From a virus, in the IMG/VR virus record IMGVR_UViG_3300025577_000032, positions 1-35,324 of that record: a stretch of 35,324 nt of DNA. One strand, given 5' to 3'. Below are positions 8,398-16,712 of this stretch, in pieces. Below the pieces are notes generated by a model. That model searched no databases and had not been told where the DNA came from. It saw only the letters and a program-made list of their open reading frames with translations. Made by a program: the position numbers and the translations under genes. Each line of letters begins with the position of its first letter. Within the stretch, counting starts at the first letter, position 1.

Positions 8398-8652
8398 TTA
8401 AAACAGGTCATCTACTATTAAGGGTGTGTGCTCACCCATAAAAGCACCTTCAATATTGGACTCGATAAATTCCTTAGCCTCGTCAATACCCATACCTTGT
8501 CGGACAAGGTTTTCCAGGATCTTGATCGTGGAGTACACAACGACTGGAACCAGGTTCTTCGTAGATACTCCAATAATTGCATCATCTAACCCATCTATGA
8601 AAAGGAGCCCAGAGGGCCCCAAGTCATAAGCTTCTACTATCCCCTCTCGCAC
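8398..8652 (-). CDS. Conserved small phage protein, unknown function
   Basis: 84 residues from a GTG at 8652, overlapping the scaffold stop by one base. The sequence contains FIDGLDDAIIGVSTKNLVPVVV, then LVRQGMGIDEAKEFIESNIEGAFMGEHTP. The pattern of a 'DGLDDAIIG' start, a helix with 'MGIDEAKEFIE', and a final 'GAFMGEHTPLIV' is one I associate with small hypothetical proteins in many tailed phages. No role is known to me. Its place between scaffold and capsid suggests it is co-expressed with head genes, but it may not be a virion protein. Confidence 0.65.
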   Translation of the reverse strand: MREGIVEAYDLGPSGLLFIDGLDDAIIGVSTKNLVPVVVYSTIKILENLVRQGMGIDEAKEFIESNIEGAFMGEHTPLIVDDLF

Positions 8653-9662
8653 TAACCGAAGTCCCCGCGTAGGCGTTTCATTTGGGCATCAGACAGTTTG
8701 TCGAAGTCCGCGTCAGTCATGGTGCTAATGTCGACGACATCGTTACCGCGCGTTGCCGCACTTTCGCCTTTTAACTTGGCAGGTTGCTTGTTGGCTGCTT
8801 CTAACTTCTGCTTCACATCAGTTGTCCGCTTTTTAGCTGCAGGCTTTGACTGAACCGCTTTCGGTTGCAACAACTCAGGCATGTTGGCTGCCAGCGTCAT
8901 TCGCACTGCTTTACGAAGCGCGTCAGCTTGTGCCATACCTTTTTCTGCATACATGCCCATCAGTTCGTTAGCTTCAGCAATTAGATCTGCATCAGCTTCG
9001 TCACTCTTGGAATCAAGTACTGGGTATGACTCCACCATGTCAGCAACGGCAACATCTAAATCTAAGTGCTGCTTGGTTACATTCGTTGTGTTGTGGATGT
9101 CCTGACGTAGCTCTTTGGCCATCGATTCCCGTTCAGCACTACGGATTTCTTTGCGAACCTTTTGAGCTTTATCTGTCTCGCCATCAAGCACTGCGTCCAT
9201 GTATTCAGCTTCTTTGCTGTCGAAGTCAAACTCAGGTTCGGGCGCTTCTTGGGGTTTCGCATTATCTTCTAACTTGGCAAGACGATCTTCGAGTTGACGG
9301 CGGCGAGCAATCTCTTCGTCCATACGTGCCTTTGGCACCATGTGCGATTTCTCATCACCCTTAGTGGCTAACTCCTCTTCAGGTTCCGTTTCCTCCTCTT
9401 CTGGCTCGACCTCCTCTTCATCAATTTCAGCCGCTATTTCTTCTTCCGGTTCTTCTACTTCTTCCTCGACTTCTTCCGATTCTTCCACTTCTTCATCGGC
9501 TACTTCGGCTGACTCCTCCAGGGTGGCTTCCTCTTCAGGAAGATCGCCTCGGTCTAAACCACTAAGGTCTAATTCTTCACGACCATCACCACCTGCAAAT
9601 TCATCAAAACTATCATTACTGTCATCGTGCTCTAAATTGGCACTTATTTTGGATTTAGGCAT
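8652..9662 (-). CDS. Capsid scaffolding protein
   Basis: 336 residues from ATG 9662, chosen because GGAGG sits seven bases before it. An earlier in-frame ATG at 9689 overlaps the portal stop and has no such site. The N-terminal third is extremely acidic (long Glu runs at about residues 45-105). A charged, coiled-coil-rich middle follows (ARMDEEIARRRQLEDRLAKLED). The Lys-rich end is followed by DISTMTDADFDKLSDAQMKRL, a short basic helical C-terminus. Acidic, helical proteins with a basic C-terminal helix between portal and capsid genes are typical scaffolds, which guide shell assembly and then leave the head. Confidence 0.8.
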   Translation of the reverse strand: MPKSKISANLEHDDSNDSFDEFAGGDGREELDLSGLDRGDLPEEEATLEESAEVADEEVEESEEVEEEVEEPEEEIAAEIDEEEVEPEEEETEPEEELATKGDEKSHMVPKARMDEEIARRRQLEDRLAKLEDNAKPQEAPEPEFDFDSKEAEYMDAVLDGETDKAQKVRKEIRSAERESMAKELRQDIHNTTNVTKQHLDLDVAVADMVESYPVLDSKSDEADADLIAEANELMGMYAEKGMAQADALRKAVRMTLAANMPELLQPKAVQSKPAAKKRTTDVKQKLEAANKQPAKLKGESAATRGNDVVDISTMTDADFDKLSDAQMKRLRGDFG

Positions 9663-9688
9663 TAGGGCCTCCGTTGGTTTAATTAACA

Positions 9689-11824
9689 CTACTTAGGTAA
9701 AACATTTTTATCAGAGTTGTTGGGCTTTTGCGCTTGGCTACCAAGACGCAGTATTTCTGCAGCGATCTTAGTAGTCGATTGGGTTTCGGAAACCTGTTCC
9801 TTTTGAGTCGCGGACAACTCAGCCAATTGCATCCGAACATCCAATTCTTGGCGCTTAAGTTCCATACGTGCTTCTAGCTCAGCCATCTCTTTTTCAGGAG
9901 TGGTTTCTATATCATTCGCTTTAGCTGTCGCCAACATAGCCTGTGCTTGTAGATGCGCCGATTCTGCTTGGAGCTTCTGAAGTTCTAACTTCACTTGTTC
10001 CATCTCGATCTGCTGCTGCATCTGAGCGGCTTCTTGCTGTTCTGGCGATTGCTCAACACCCGTAAGCATTCGGATACGCTTAGCAAGCTCACCCTTACGC
10101 TGTAAGTGTGAATACTCAATAATAGCGTCGTCAGGGATAGCGATACCCACTTGACGTAACTGCAACGCTTCAGCGAACTGCGATTCATCAAAGGTGTCGC
10201 GTGCTGGCATCGATGACACAACCACATCGTATTCACCCAAAGTCATGTCATTGACCACTTCGCCTTCTGGGGTCATTTGGTTCAACACCAACTCTTCCCT
10301 TGGTTTCATAGGGTCATCGTCATTCGTGATCTGAATCACGCGTTCTTCGGTATAGAACGATTGGATCAAACACATAATATTCTTTGCAACGAATACTCTT
10401 GACCGAGCGAGGTTGTCCAAAGGTACTTGGATTTGGATCTGACCACGATTCTGTTTTGCCTGGATGGCAACACCTGAAACTTCTGCACTATCCTGGCCAA
10501 GCATCGCATCAGACACACCTGAGATCTCTTTGATGTTATTGGCTGCTTTTTGGCCAATGCGATCAAGACCTGTTGGGATCTGGTTTGGTTGAATCTTTGC
10601 TGGGGCAGCTGATCCTCGGTTGTATTCCAATACTAAACCTGTCTGAGCGCCACGTTCTTGGAGATCATCCGATGTCATGCCGTTTAATGACCCGGTTTCT
10701 ACGACCCAACCGCTGTTGGCAGTCGTGTTCACAATGTGTAGCTCTTGTGAAGAGATCTTATTCAATTGTTCTTGAGGCGATAGAAGGTTGCGAACCATAC
10801 CGAACGGTTTGCCACGCCTAAAATAGGGGAAGTAAGGGACAATGGTGAAGTCTTTGTACGGCGACCAGTCATCATGCAGTACAACTTGGTCCGCAGTAAT
10901 CGTCCAACGTACCTTTTTGACTAACTTTTTGAGCATGCCCAGGCCGAATTCTTGGGCAAACAACTCAGTTCGCTCTTCATCCCACGATTCTGGAACGATG
11001 CGCATGTCCTTTGTTTTAGGGTCAACGAAGTGAGGGGTCAATGTTAGCTTTCTGTGCTGTCTTTCAACAACTCGAATGGCACGAACACTGTGTTTGTCGT
11101 CAATATGTCCGCCACTAAGTACGGCTTCTTCAACATCACCAAACGTCGAATCGCGCATTTCTACCAAATCCATCGAATCACGGCCCAAATGCTCGCCGTT
11201 TTCAGCGATCACGCGCAAACGATCCGCTTTCTCTTGGCCATACTGTTGTTCAATGTCATCGATACTCAGCCATTTGGTCTTGATGACCTCGTTCCATGTG
11301 GTGGGGTCGTAATCTTTGGCATCTGGATCGGGCAAGATGTCCAACGGATCTTCCGCTGTGATCAGCACTTCACCTTCAATGTGGTCGTCAAAATTCATGC
11401 GAATGTCAAAGTAACCACGATCTTGGATAATGCCGTCAGCAAACACCTGACTTTCCAAGTAATCGTATTGGTTGTTGTCACTAATCTGCATATAAAGTTT
11501 GGTGAGCACCGCAGCAACTTCATCTGAGGAGTTACGTCGAGGCTTAAATAGTACGTCCGCACGTTTAGAGGACTGCTCCCCCAGTATGGTGTTGACGGTG
11601 CTCAAAATGGTATTAATGGTTAGGTGTGGACGACCCTCGGAATCTAATGCATCAATGTCCGTTTGATCCCACTGCTCACCACGATAATAGCGGTCACACT
11701 TGATCGCTGTCTTGATGTAGTCAGTGTGCCCCGCATCTCTTGCTCGCACGTAGCGAGCCCAGTTGTTATCTACGATCTTACTTTCTTTTAAAGGATCGAT
11801 TTTTTTTGACTTCTTGTACGCCAT
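9689..11824 (-). CDS. Portal protein, P22 type
   Basis: 711 residues, the length of P22 gp1-like portals. The first 100 residues contain DNNWARYVRARDAGHTDYI and CDRYYRGEQWDQTDIDAL, followed by GRPHLTINTILSTVNTILGEQ. This opening is seen in P22-type portals. The middle has the DPLDILPDPDAKDYDPTTW and WSIDDIEQQYG-like segments of the same family. The C-terminal 130 residues form a long Gln/Glu/Ala-rich coiled coil, matching the helical barrel that projects into the head. It forms the dodecameric DNA gate at one capsid vertex and docks the terminase. It is two bases downstream of terL, the usual order. Confidence 0.9.
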   Translation of the reverse strand: MAYKKSKKIDPLKESKIVDNNWARYVRARDAGHTDYIKTAIKCDRYYRGEQWDQTDIDALDSEGRPHLTINTILSTVNTILGEQSSKRADVLFKPRRNSSDEVAAVLTKLYMQISDNNQYDYLESQVFADGIIQDRGYFDIRMNFDDHIEGEVLITAEDPLDILPDPDAKDYDPTTWNEVIKTKWLSIDDIEQQYGQEKADRLRVIAENGEHLGRDSMDLVEMRDSTFGDVEEAVLSGGHIDDKHSVRAIRVVERQHRKLTLTPHFVDPKTKDMRIVPESWDEERTELFAQEFGLGMLKKLVKKVRWTITADQVVLHDDWSPYKDFTIVPYFPYFRRGKPFGMVRNLLSPQEQLNKISSQELHIVNTTANSGWVVETGSLNGMTSDDLQERGAQTGLVLEYNRGSAAPAKIQPNQIPTGLDRIGQKAANNIKEISGVSDAMLGQDSAEVSGVAIQAKQNRGQIQIQVPLDNLARSRVFVAKNIMCLIQSFYTEERVIQITNDDDPMKPREELVLNQMTPEGEVVNDMTLGEYDVVVSSMPARDTFDESQFAEALQLRQVGIAIPDDAIIEYSHLQRKGELAKRIRMLTGVEQSPEQQEAAQMQQQIEMEQVKLELQKLQAESAHLQAQAMLATAKANDIETTPEKEMAELEARMELKRQELDVRMQLAELSATQKEQVSETQSTTKIAAEILRLGSQAQKPNNSDKNVLPK

Positions 11825-11826
11825 AG

Positions 11827-13626
11827 CTATGCACTCATCGCTGATTTACTGCGGTTAGGGGCCATGAGTCCTGGGAGCTTATCTCTCCAAGACTCTTCAA
11901 TTATTTTTTGGTCTACAACAGTGGACATCTCAGACATCATTAGTCCGATCCAAGCTAAACCATCCACTTGGTCATCATGTACGCCGTTAGGAAATCGCAA
12001 CATCTCTGCCATTAATCCTGCATTCCACAGTTGGAACTTAGGAAAAAACACCATGCCTTGTTGCATACGGCCCTGAATCGCACGAGCACGAGCTTCTTTA
12101 TCTCTGCGCCCCGTTTTCAGCTCCATCAAATACATTTCATACAGATTACGTTCTTTAATTCGCTTCTTTAGGAAAGGCCCAAGCGCCATTTCAATGTGTC
12201 CACGCTCGATACCAACGATCGACGGGCGGTATTCTTCGTAGACGTCGAGAATCTTCTCAACCAACTCGAAACCGTCCCATTTACCTCGCTCAACGTGCAT
12301 CACATACATCTTATCTTCTTGGTCTACACCCACAACGACGCCCACAGAGAAGTCATTTCGGTCTGCTTTACCAATCGCAAGGTCCCATGCGCAATACACC
12401 TTGAGTTTTTTGTTCTCTAGGGATTTGTCTTTGTAATATTGGAACATTCCTAATTTGAAATATTCACCTTCGTCGGCCACTGGGTTCTGCTGGTACAATG
12501 CGGACCAGTCACGAGGGCCTACAGCCTTCTGTATGCGCATTAGCGCGTCGGAGTCATAACGGGCAGGATGCAACGGTTCGTGCTTCTTACGGTACTTCTC
12601 GTCCTCCTCAGCGATGGCTGGGTACTTGATGACTTCCCAAGAGTCGCCGCCGTCTTTTTCTTGCTCTAATAACCACCCTGCAAGGTCGTCATCGTGCCAA
12701 CGCGTTAGGATAACGAGGATGCCACCGCCCGGCGCGAGACGCGTATAGGCCGTTGAGGTATACCAATCCTTCGCGGTTTGGCGAGCAGTCTCCGATTCAG
12801 CCTGCTCTCGGTTCTTTACCGGGTCATCGATCACTAATATATGGGCACCTTTACCCGTAATTGGTCCACCAACACCTGCTGCGACGTAACCACCGCCTTC
12901 GGTCGTTAGCCATTGCTCAGCGCCCTGCGATTCGGGGTCTAATCGAGTTTTAAACAACGATTGGTACTGCTGATCACGCAAAAAGCCACGTACTTTGCGC
13001 GAAAACCCCATGGCCAACGAGCCAGAGTAGGAACACGCGATGAATTCGTGGTTTGGGTAGCGCCCAAGGTGCCATGCGGGGAAGGTTTTTGAGGCCAGCT
13101 CACTCTTACCATGGCGCGGTGGCATAAATAGCATGAGTCGGGGGGACTTTTTCTCCGCCACATCTTCTGAAAACTTTTCCAGGCGCAGGCAGATGTCTTT
13201 ATGCACCCATCCTGGGATGTAACTGTCGTTGAATCGCTGAACAAAAGGCAACAGGTGCCTCCGAGCCAGCTCGCGCTTAGCCAATTCTGCTTGTGCAGCC
13301 ATCTTAGGGTCGAAAACACCGCTTTCGTCTGTAAAATCTGGCTGTTTTCCTAAGTCTTGTTTTTCCAACGTATCCCGTTCCGACTGTTTTAAACGTTTTT
13401 TGTGTAAAAGTTTGCCGGTGTGAGCCAGTTGGGCTTTTTGCTCGGCTTGCTTTTCCTTCAAATACTTTTTATGCCGCTTTGGGTCGGCAATAATGGCTTG
13501 AAACGCACGGCGCTCGCCGAAATTCTTGCACTTTGAGCAAACGGTCGGCGCGCTATTGGCATCGAACAACGTGTGTGGTCGATCTTCGTTGCAGTAAGAG
13601 CACTTTTTAGTGTCCCTCTTCTCCAT
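11827..13626 (-). CDS. terL: Terminase large subunit with N-terminal zinc finger
   Basis: 599 residues from ATG 13626, which has GGAGG seven bases upstream. An upstream in-frame start at 13689 lacks such a site. Packaging motor ATPase and headful nuclease. The ATPase P-loop reads MPPRHGKSE (about residue 172) and Walker B is HILVIDDP (about 264). The RNase H-like nuclease has YCAWDLAIGKADRND (about 410) and VHDDQVDGLAW (about 550), giving the expected acidic residues. Residues 8-36 contain CSYC...CSKC, a likely zinc finger, followed by a Lys/Gln-rich linker of about 90 residues before the ATPase. This makes the N-terminus longer than usual. It overlaps terS by 20 bases. Confidence 0.92.
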   Translation of the reverse strand: MEKRDTKKCSYCNEDRPHTLFDANSAPTVCSKCKNFGERRAFQAIIADPKRHKKYLKEKQAEQKAQLAHTGKLLHKKRLKQSERDTLEKQDLGKQPDFTDESGVFDPKMAAQAELAKRELARRHLLPFVQRFNDSYIPGWVHKDICLRLEKFSEDVAEKKSPRLMLFMPPRHGKSELASKTFPAWHLGRYPNHEFIACSYSGSLAMGFSRKVRGFLRDQQYQSLFKTRLDPESQGAEQWLTTEGGGYVAAGVGGPITGKGAHILVIDDPVKNREQAESETARQTAKDWYTSTAYTRLAPGGGILVILTRWHDDDLAGWLLEQEKDGGDSWEVIKYPAIAEEDEKYRKKHEPLHPARYDSDALMRIQKAVGPRDWSALYQQNPVADEGEYFKLGMFQYYKDKSLENKKLKVYCAWDLAIGKADRNDFSVGVVVGVDQEDKMYVMHVERGKWDGFELVEKILDVYEEYRPSIVGIERGHIEMALGPFLKKRIKERNLYEMYLMELKTGRRDKEARARAIQGRMQQGMVFFPKFQLWNAGLMAEMLRFPNGVHDDQVDGLAWIGLMMSEMSTVVDQKIIEESWRDKLPGLMAPNRSKSAMSA

Positions 13627-14119
13627 TGCTAGCCTCCACTTCCTCAAATACACCATCGATCGTTGAATTAGGGTCAAAATGGGTGTCACCCAGCCCTGCC
13701 AACCTTAATAAATCTGCATCTGATGCGGCTTCTATGTGTCGCTCAGAATTTATATTTACACTAATCGTCTGTATCTTTTGTGGCTCGTAGAGGCCATGCA
13801 TTTTTGCAATCTCTCTTAGTGCTGCGACTTCTTCCGTTGAGCTACCACTCTTTCTGTGGGCCTCAAAAAATAATTTAGTAATACTTTCCCGCGTCACCGC
13901 AATGCGATCGAACTCTTTCTCTCGAAAGTAGGTCAACGTGCGTTGTATCACGGCATTGTTCACCAACTTTGATGAATTAGCCTGCGAATACCCTGCTTGT
14001 TTGCCTGCCTCAGTGGTCGAATACCCGAGCAAGTAAAAACGAACAAATTGTTCTTGCTGTTTCGTCAACTTCGGCAGCACTTTGTGCCCTTCTTCAAAGG
14101 CATCTTCTGAAATTTCCAT
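13607..14119 (-). CDS. terS: Terminase small subunit
   Basis: 170 residues. Residues 18-70 (TKQQEQFVRFYLLGYSTTEAGKQAGYS, then a second helix pair ending in a ring-forming region) match the helix-turn-helix domain of Terminase_2-type small subunits, which bind the packaging site and load the large subunit. The rest is helical and acidic. The gene directly precedes terL, overlapping it by 20 bases. No strong ribosome site is seen before ATG 14119. An operator with an overlapping -10 lies 13-27 bases upstream, so a transcript from there would have almost no leader. Confidence 0.8.
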   Translation of the reverse strand: MEISEDAFEEGHKVLPKLTKQQEQFVRFYLLGYSTTEAGKQAGYSQANSSKLVNNAVIQRTLTYFREKEFDRIAVTRESITKLFFEAHRKSGSSTEEVAALREIAKMHGLYEPQKIQTISVNINSERHIEAASDADLLRLAGLGDTHFDPNSTIDGVFEEVEASNGEEGH

Positions 14120-14131
14120 ACTTAACGGCCT

Positions 14132-14146
14132 ATAAGCACTGCTTAT
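14132..14146 (-). promoter_or_regulatory. Operator between HNH gene and terS
   Basis: ATAAGCACTGCTTAT, a perfect copy of the consensus palindrome. On the minus strand TATAGG overlaps its end in the standard register; the -35 is poor. It fills the short gap between the HNH gene stop (14150) and the terS start (14119). Confidence 0.7.
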
Positions 14147-14149
14147 CTA

Positions 14150-14572
14150 TTATTCCGGTCTAACGCCGAATTTATGTTGAAACAATTGCCATGCAAAAAA
14201 GTCTACGTCTTCATCTCTAGCGACATTCTTGCAGTAGTTATACATGACACACACTACACGCGTGTTCTCTGGCGTATAACCTTGTGCGTTGTCCGAGCGA
14301 TCCAAGCTAACCGAGAACGGATGCCTCACATACCTTGTGTCTTTACTGTAGTCAAAGGCGATCCCTGTTTTTGCACAACGATCGTTTTGCTCAGAAATTT
14401 TAGCTTCCATCCACTCTAACGTGATCGCGAATTCAAACCCCTTGAACGCCGCTCGTTTTCTAGCGGTGTTGAATACCTCTTTAGGTCTGCCAAGTTTGCT
14501 GTAGTAACGATCCTGCTGCCACAGCTTTTGTTGTTTTCTACGCTTCTCTACATCTCTCAATGGGTTCCACAC
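14150..14572 (-). CDS. HNH-type endonuclease
   Basis: 140 residues from a GTG at 14572. The key segment, about residues 83-115, reads HPFSVSLDRSDNAQGYTPEN followed by TRVVCVMYNYCKN. This is the 'LDR-DN--GYT-EN---VC---N--K' pattern of a group of phage HNH nucleases. The upstream Cys (NDRCAKTGIAFDY) fits the first strand of the ββα-metal fold. HNH proteins beside terminase genes often help packaging cleavage in cos phages, but similar ones are free-standing homing nucleases. It is first in the late operon, directly below the divergent operator at 14587, which favours a packaging role. The start codon choice is uncertain. Confidence 0.7.
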   Translation of the reverse strand: MWNPLRDVEKRRKQQKLWQQDRYYSKLGRPKEVFNTARKRAAFKGFEFAITLEWMEAKISEQNDRCAKTGIAFDYSKDTRYVRHPFSVSLDRSDNAQGYTPENTRVVCVMYNYCKNVARDEDVDFFAWQLFQHKFGVRPE

Positions 14573-14829
14573 AACGCTTATATTATATTAGCAGTGCTTA
14601 TAATAACATAATAAAAAATAAATTTGCATTTTTATATGCTCTATGACCGACGGGCGGGGGTTGGGTACTTTGTCTTGACCTACCCCCCTTCCCCGATTCC
14701 GATATTGGAACCTTGTTTTCAAATTTCGACTCTAGGGACCCCTACCGTTTTTCGCCCCTCGCTGCGCTCGTAGCGTTCGTTTTGTCTCTTTGTCAATTTT
14801 GACTTCAAACATTCAAAGGATTACATCAC
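14573..14829. promoter_or_regulatory. Divergent control region between late and early genes
   Basis: 257 bases without a credible gene. It holds the operator at 14587-14601, an A/T-rich stretch (14600-14640), a G- and C-rich patch with runs of G (about 14649-14660) and C (about 14683-14695), and a CGCT...AGCG stem (near 14760-14775). The motif AGCGTTCGTT occurs at about 14772 and again near 15419 in the leader of another gene, so both may share an untranslated-leader element. No clear -35/-10 pair was found for the plus-strand genes apart from the TATAAT next to the operator. Confidence 0.5.
14587..14601. promoter_or_regulatory. Bidirectional operator at the divergence point
   Basis: ATTAGCAGTGCTTAT. 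On the plus strand a consensus TATAAT overlaps its right end (14599-14604). On the minus strand TAATAT overlaps the other end (14590-14585). Both are in the register seen at other sites. One bound protein could therefore control both the late operon and the rightward genes. -35 matches are poor on both strands. Confidence 0.7.
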
Positions 14830-15009
14830 ATGACTAACTTACCCGCAGTTCAAACGTTTTACGCCGCACGTAAAGATGACAACCAGTTCGTGGTTACCGC
14901 CTACGCTTTTGTAGTCGGTATGTTGCTACCGATCATCATCCCCTGTGTGATCGGCTACTTAGTAGGCATAGCAATCGTGGGCATGTTCACTAAGAAGAAG
15001 GGAGCATAA
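14830..15009 (+). CDS. Small membrane protein, 59 residues
   Basis: First rightward gene. Start ATG 14830 follows AAAGGATTACATCAC. About 18 polar residues are followed by a long hydrophobic stretch (VVTAYAFVVGMLLPIIIPCV and on to VGMF), long enough for one or two membrane spans. The end is basic (TKKKGA). It is the first of three consecutive tiny membrane proteins with almost no spacing. No family was recognised. Holin, superinfection exclusion and membrane remodelling are all possible. Confidence 0.65.
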   Translation: MTNLPAVQTFYAARKDDNQFVVTAYAFVVGMLLPIIIPCVIGYLVGIAIVGMFTKKKGA

Positions 15010-15011
15010 CC

Positions 15012-15206
15012 ATGAAAGCATACAAGTTTACTAAGACCGTGGTGTGTATTGTTTTAACACTACTCATCATGTTCGTTGCGTTGTTCCACCTACAGGGCTT
15101 TGGCCTGTTGCTGATCATCACACTCCTAGTGTTAGACCGTGTGGTGTCGTACATCAACAAAGTGCAGGTGTGGTTCGCCATGCGTGCCTGGAGGAAGATG
15201 CTATGA
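15012..15206 (+). CDS. Small membrane protein, 64 residues
   Basis: ATG 15012, two bases after the previous stop, with GGAG before it. After a short basic N-terminus (MKAYKFTKT) there are two hydrophobic segments (VVCIVLTLLIMFVALFHL and FGLLLIITLLVLDRVV), then a basic amphipathic tail (WFAMRAWRKML). This is a typical two-span inner-membrane microprotein. Its stop overlaps the next start (ATGCTATGA arrangement). Function unknown. Confidence 0.65.
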   Translation: MKAYKFTKTVVCIVLTLLIMFVALFHLQGFGLLLIITLLVLDRVVSYINKVQVWFAMRAWRKML

Positions 15207-15400
15207 ACCGCAGTACAACGCTCTTTGTCTACTCACTGATCACTGTCCTTACTGGCATCTTAGCCCTGCTGGATGCTCGTACTGCAGTGATCTTTGGTTG
15301 CTTCTGCCTTGTTCTTTGCGCCCTGCTTCTGGATGCGACTGAACAACAGCCTACCGTGCATGAACGTGTTCGTGCTTCTCGTGCAAGGAGAAGGCGCTGA
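15203..15400 (+). CDS. Small membrane protein, 65 residues
   Basis: ATG 15203 overlaps the previous stop by four bases, with GAGG upstream. It has two hydrophobic segments (TLFVYSLITVLTGILALLDA and AVIFGCFCLVLCALLLDA), then a charged tail ending in RASRARRRR, which should lie in the cytoplasm. It is third in a row of co-translated membrane microproteins. The order and topology resemble small phage proteins that act on the envelope, but no function can be named. Confidence 0.65.
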   Translation: MNRSTTLFVYSLITVLTGILALLDARTAVIFGCFCLVLCALLLDATEQQPTVHERVRASRARRRR

Positions 15401-15465
15401 ACGCTCGTGCCTCGCGCGCAGCGTTCGTTGCGCATGGTGTCTTTATAACTAAAAGGAGTTAAGGC

Positions 15466-15636
15466 ATGTACGACATCGTACCCACAACCGGCGGACAAGA
15501 TCCGTTGGATTTACTGCTAGAGCACGAAGCGTTAGCAGCATACCAATGGGACTGTGAGTTAGAAGCTGACAGCCCATTACAAAACCGCGAAGAGTTCATT
15601 CGCAACAACGCGCAACGTCGCGCAAACCAAGCTTAA
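15466..15636 (+). CDS. Small acidic soluble protein, 56 residues
   Basis: ATG 15466 follows AAAAGGAGTTAAGGC, a strong ribosome site. The sequence (MYDIVPTTGGQDPLDLLLEH and on) is acidic and helical with no membrane segment. It is followed after ten bases by the 212-residue gene, probably in one transcript. No family was recognised. Confidence 0.6.
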   Translation: MYDIVPTTGGQDPLDLLLEHEALAAYQWDCELEADSPLQNREEFIRNNAQRRANQA

Positions 15637-15646
15637 GGAATTTACC

Positions 15647-16285
15647 ATGACTAAACTTAAAACTGCAGTTCAAACCGTGACCTTTGAAATGACCCCAGCT
15701 GTACAGAGCTACTTGCAAGAGCAAATGGACTTTCTAGCCCAGCACGCCGTCAACCAGATCGGCACGATCGCCAACTATGCAAATATCGCAGGCTTTCAAG
15801 CATTGCCAACGTTCCAGCAAATGTTCGGTGACGACTTCGGTCTGGCCAACGACAGTAACCAGCGTACGCTGAAGTACTGCGCGCAGACCGTTGCTAACTC
15901 GCCTGACATGCTAGTGCAGCTCAAGCCTTCGGGCAACGTGTATGGCGCTCAAGAAGCTGACGGCGTGCAACACACAGTGTTCAGCGACACAGATCGCAAC
16001 AAGATTCAGCTGTCTGACTTTGGCTACAAGGTCGTGACTGAAACTGCCGAGCGCTACGCAAAGACCATGACCGATTTAAGCATGCTCAATGCTAACTTCG
16101 GCATCGTCCCCACCACCTCGCGCACTGAGCGTTATGAGTTGTTCGTTGCTAACGAGCACGCTAAGAAACGTTCAAAGCAAGAGATGCAATCTCGCACAGA
16201 GAGCAAGTTTGCAGAGAACAAGCAGCATAATGACTGCATCGTTCAACTGGTGAAAGTAGCACAAGCAACGTCGCACCTAGTCTAA
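15647..16285 (+). CDS. Unknown soluble protein, 212 residues, probably highly expressed
   Basis: ATG 15647 with TAAGGAA before it. It is rich in Gln, Ala, Thr and Asn, with no signal peptide or membrane span. Residues 10-80 look helical (MTPAVQSYLQEQMDFLAQHA). The central part has GNVYGAQEADGVQHTVFSDTD and a stretch predicted as beta. The last 50 residues are charged helix. Codon use favours C-ending codons (AAC, GAC, TTC, ATC) more than the surrounding genes, and a strong terminator follows directly, both suggesting high expression. I do not recognise the family. Candidates are a DNA-associated or host-takeover protein. Confidence 0.7.
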   Translation: MTKLKTAVQTVTFEMTPAVQSYLQEQMDFLAQHAVNQIGTIANYANIAGFQALPTFQQMFGDDFGLANDSNQRTLKYCAQTVANSPDMLVQLKPSGNVYGAQEADGVQHTVFSDTDRNKIQLSDFGYKVVTETAERYAKTMTDLSMLNANFGIVPTTSRTERYELFVANEHAKKRSKQEMQSRTESKFAENKQHNDCIVQLVKVAQATSHLV

Positions 16286-16301
16286 CGACTAGGCACGATG
16301 G

Positions 16302-16327
16302 AAAAGGGCCAATTGGCCCTTTTTTTA
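16302..16327 (+). terminator. Strong rho-independent terminator
   Basis: GGGCCAATTGGCCC, a fully self-complementary stem region, followed by TTTTTTT and preceded by AAAA. It begins 16 bases after the stop at 16285. It separates the first rightward transcription unit from the repeat-rich region. Confidence 0.92.
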
Positions 16328-16712
16328 TGCCCCGGTACAACGCGCGTTGGGCAGTGTGTGTTGTTGTGCCGATTATGGTGTACAATGAACGTTGTTCCAT
16401 GCCAATAACCGTCGCGCCCAGCCCGCTGCGGCAGATGTCGCATTTAGGACATTTAAGTACTCATTTTAAGACAAACGAGCAGCGCGCATTATCAGTGTAA
16501 ATGCTCTACAGGCCACGCGTAGTATACATAGTTGCTAATATCCCAATTATTGGGTTCAAAGAAGAGTCCACTTAGCATTCTACACAGTTACACCATACCT
16601 AAAAACGTCTTTAACATATGACCCTAAAATTTGTTCAATCTCCAACCACGATTTCGCTCTAGCCCTTTGGTACCAACACTTTCCGGATGGTTGGAAATGA
16701 GATTCTCACTTT

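Noticed and set aside
9340-9696. Plus-strand Ser-rich open frame opposite the scaffold gene
   Set aside because: It is the mirror of the Glu-codon runs in the scaffold gene (GAA/GAG read as Ser/Leu codons), with no ribosome site.
11054-11527. 157-codon plus-strand frame opposite the portal gene
   Set aside because: It is antisense to a well-supported gene and has no recognisable protein features.
13627-13689. Longer N-terminus for the large terminase
   Set aside because: The extra 21 codons lie deep in the small terminase gene and lack a ribosome site. ATG 13626 has GGAGG.
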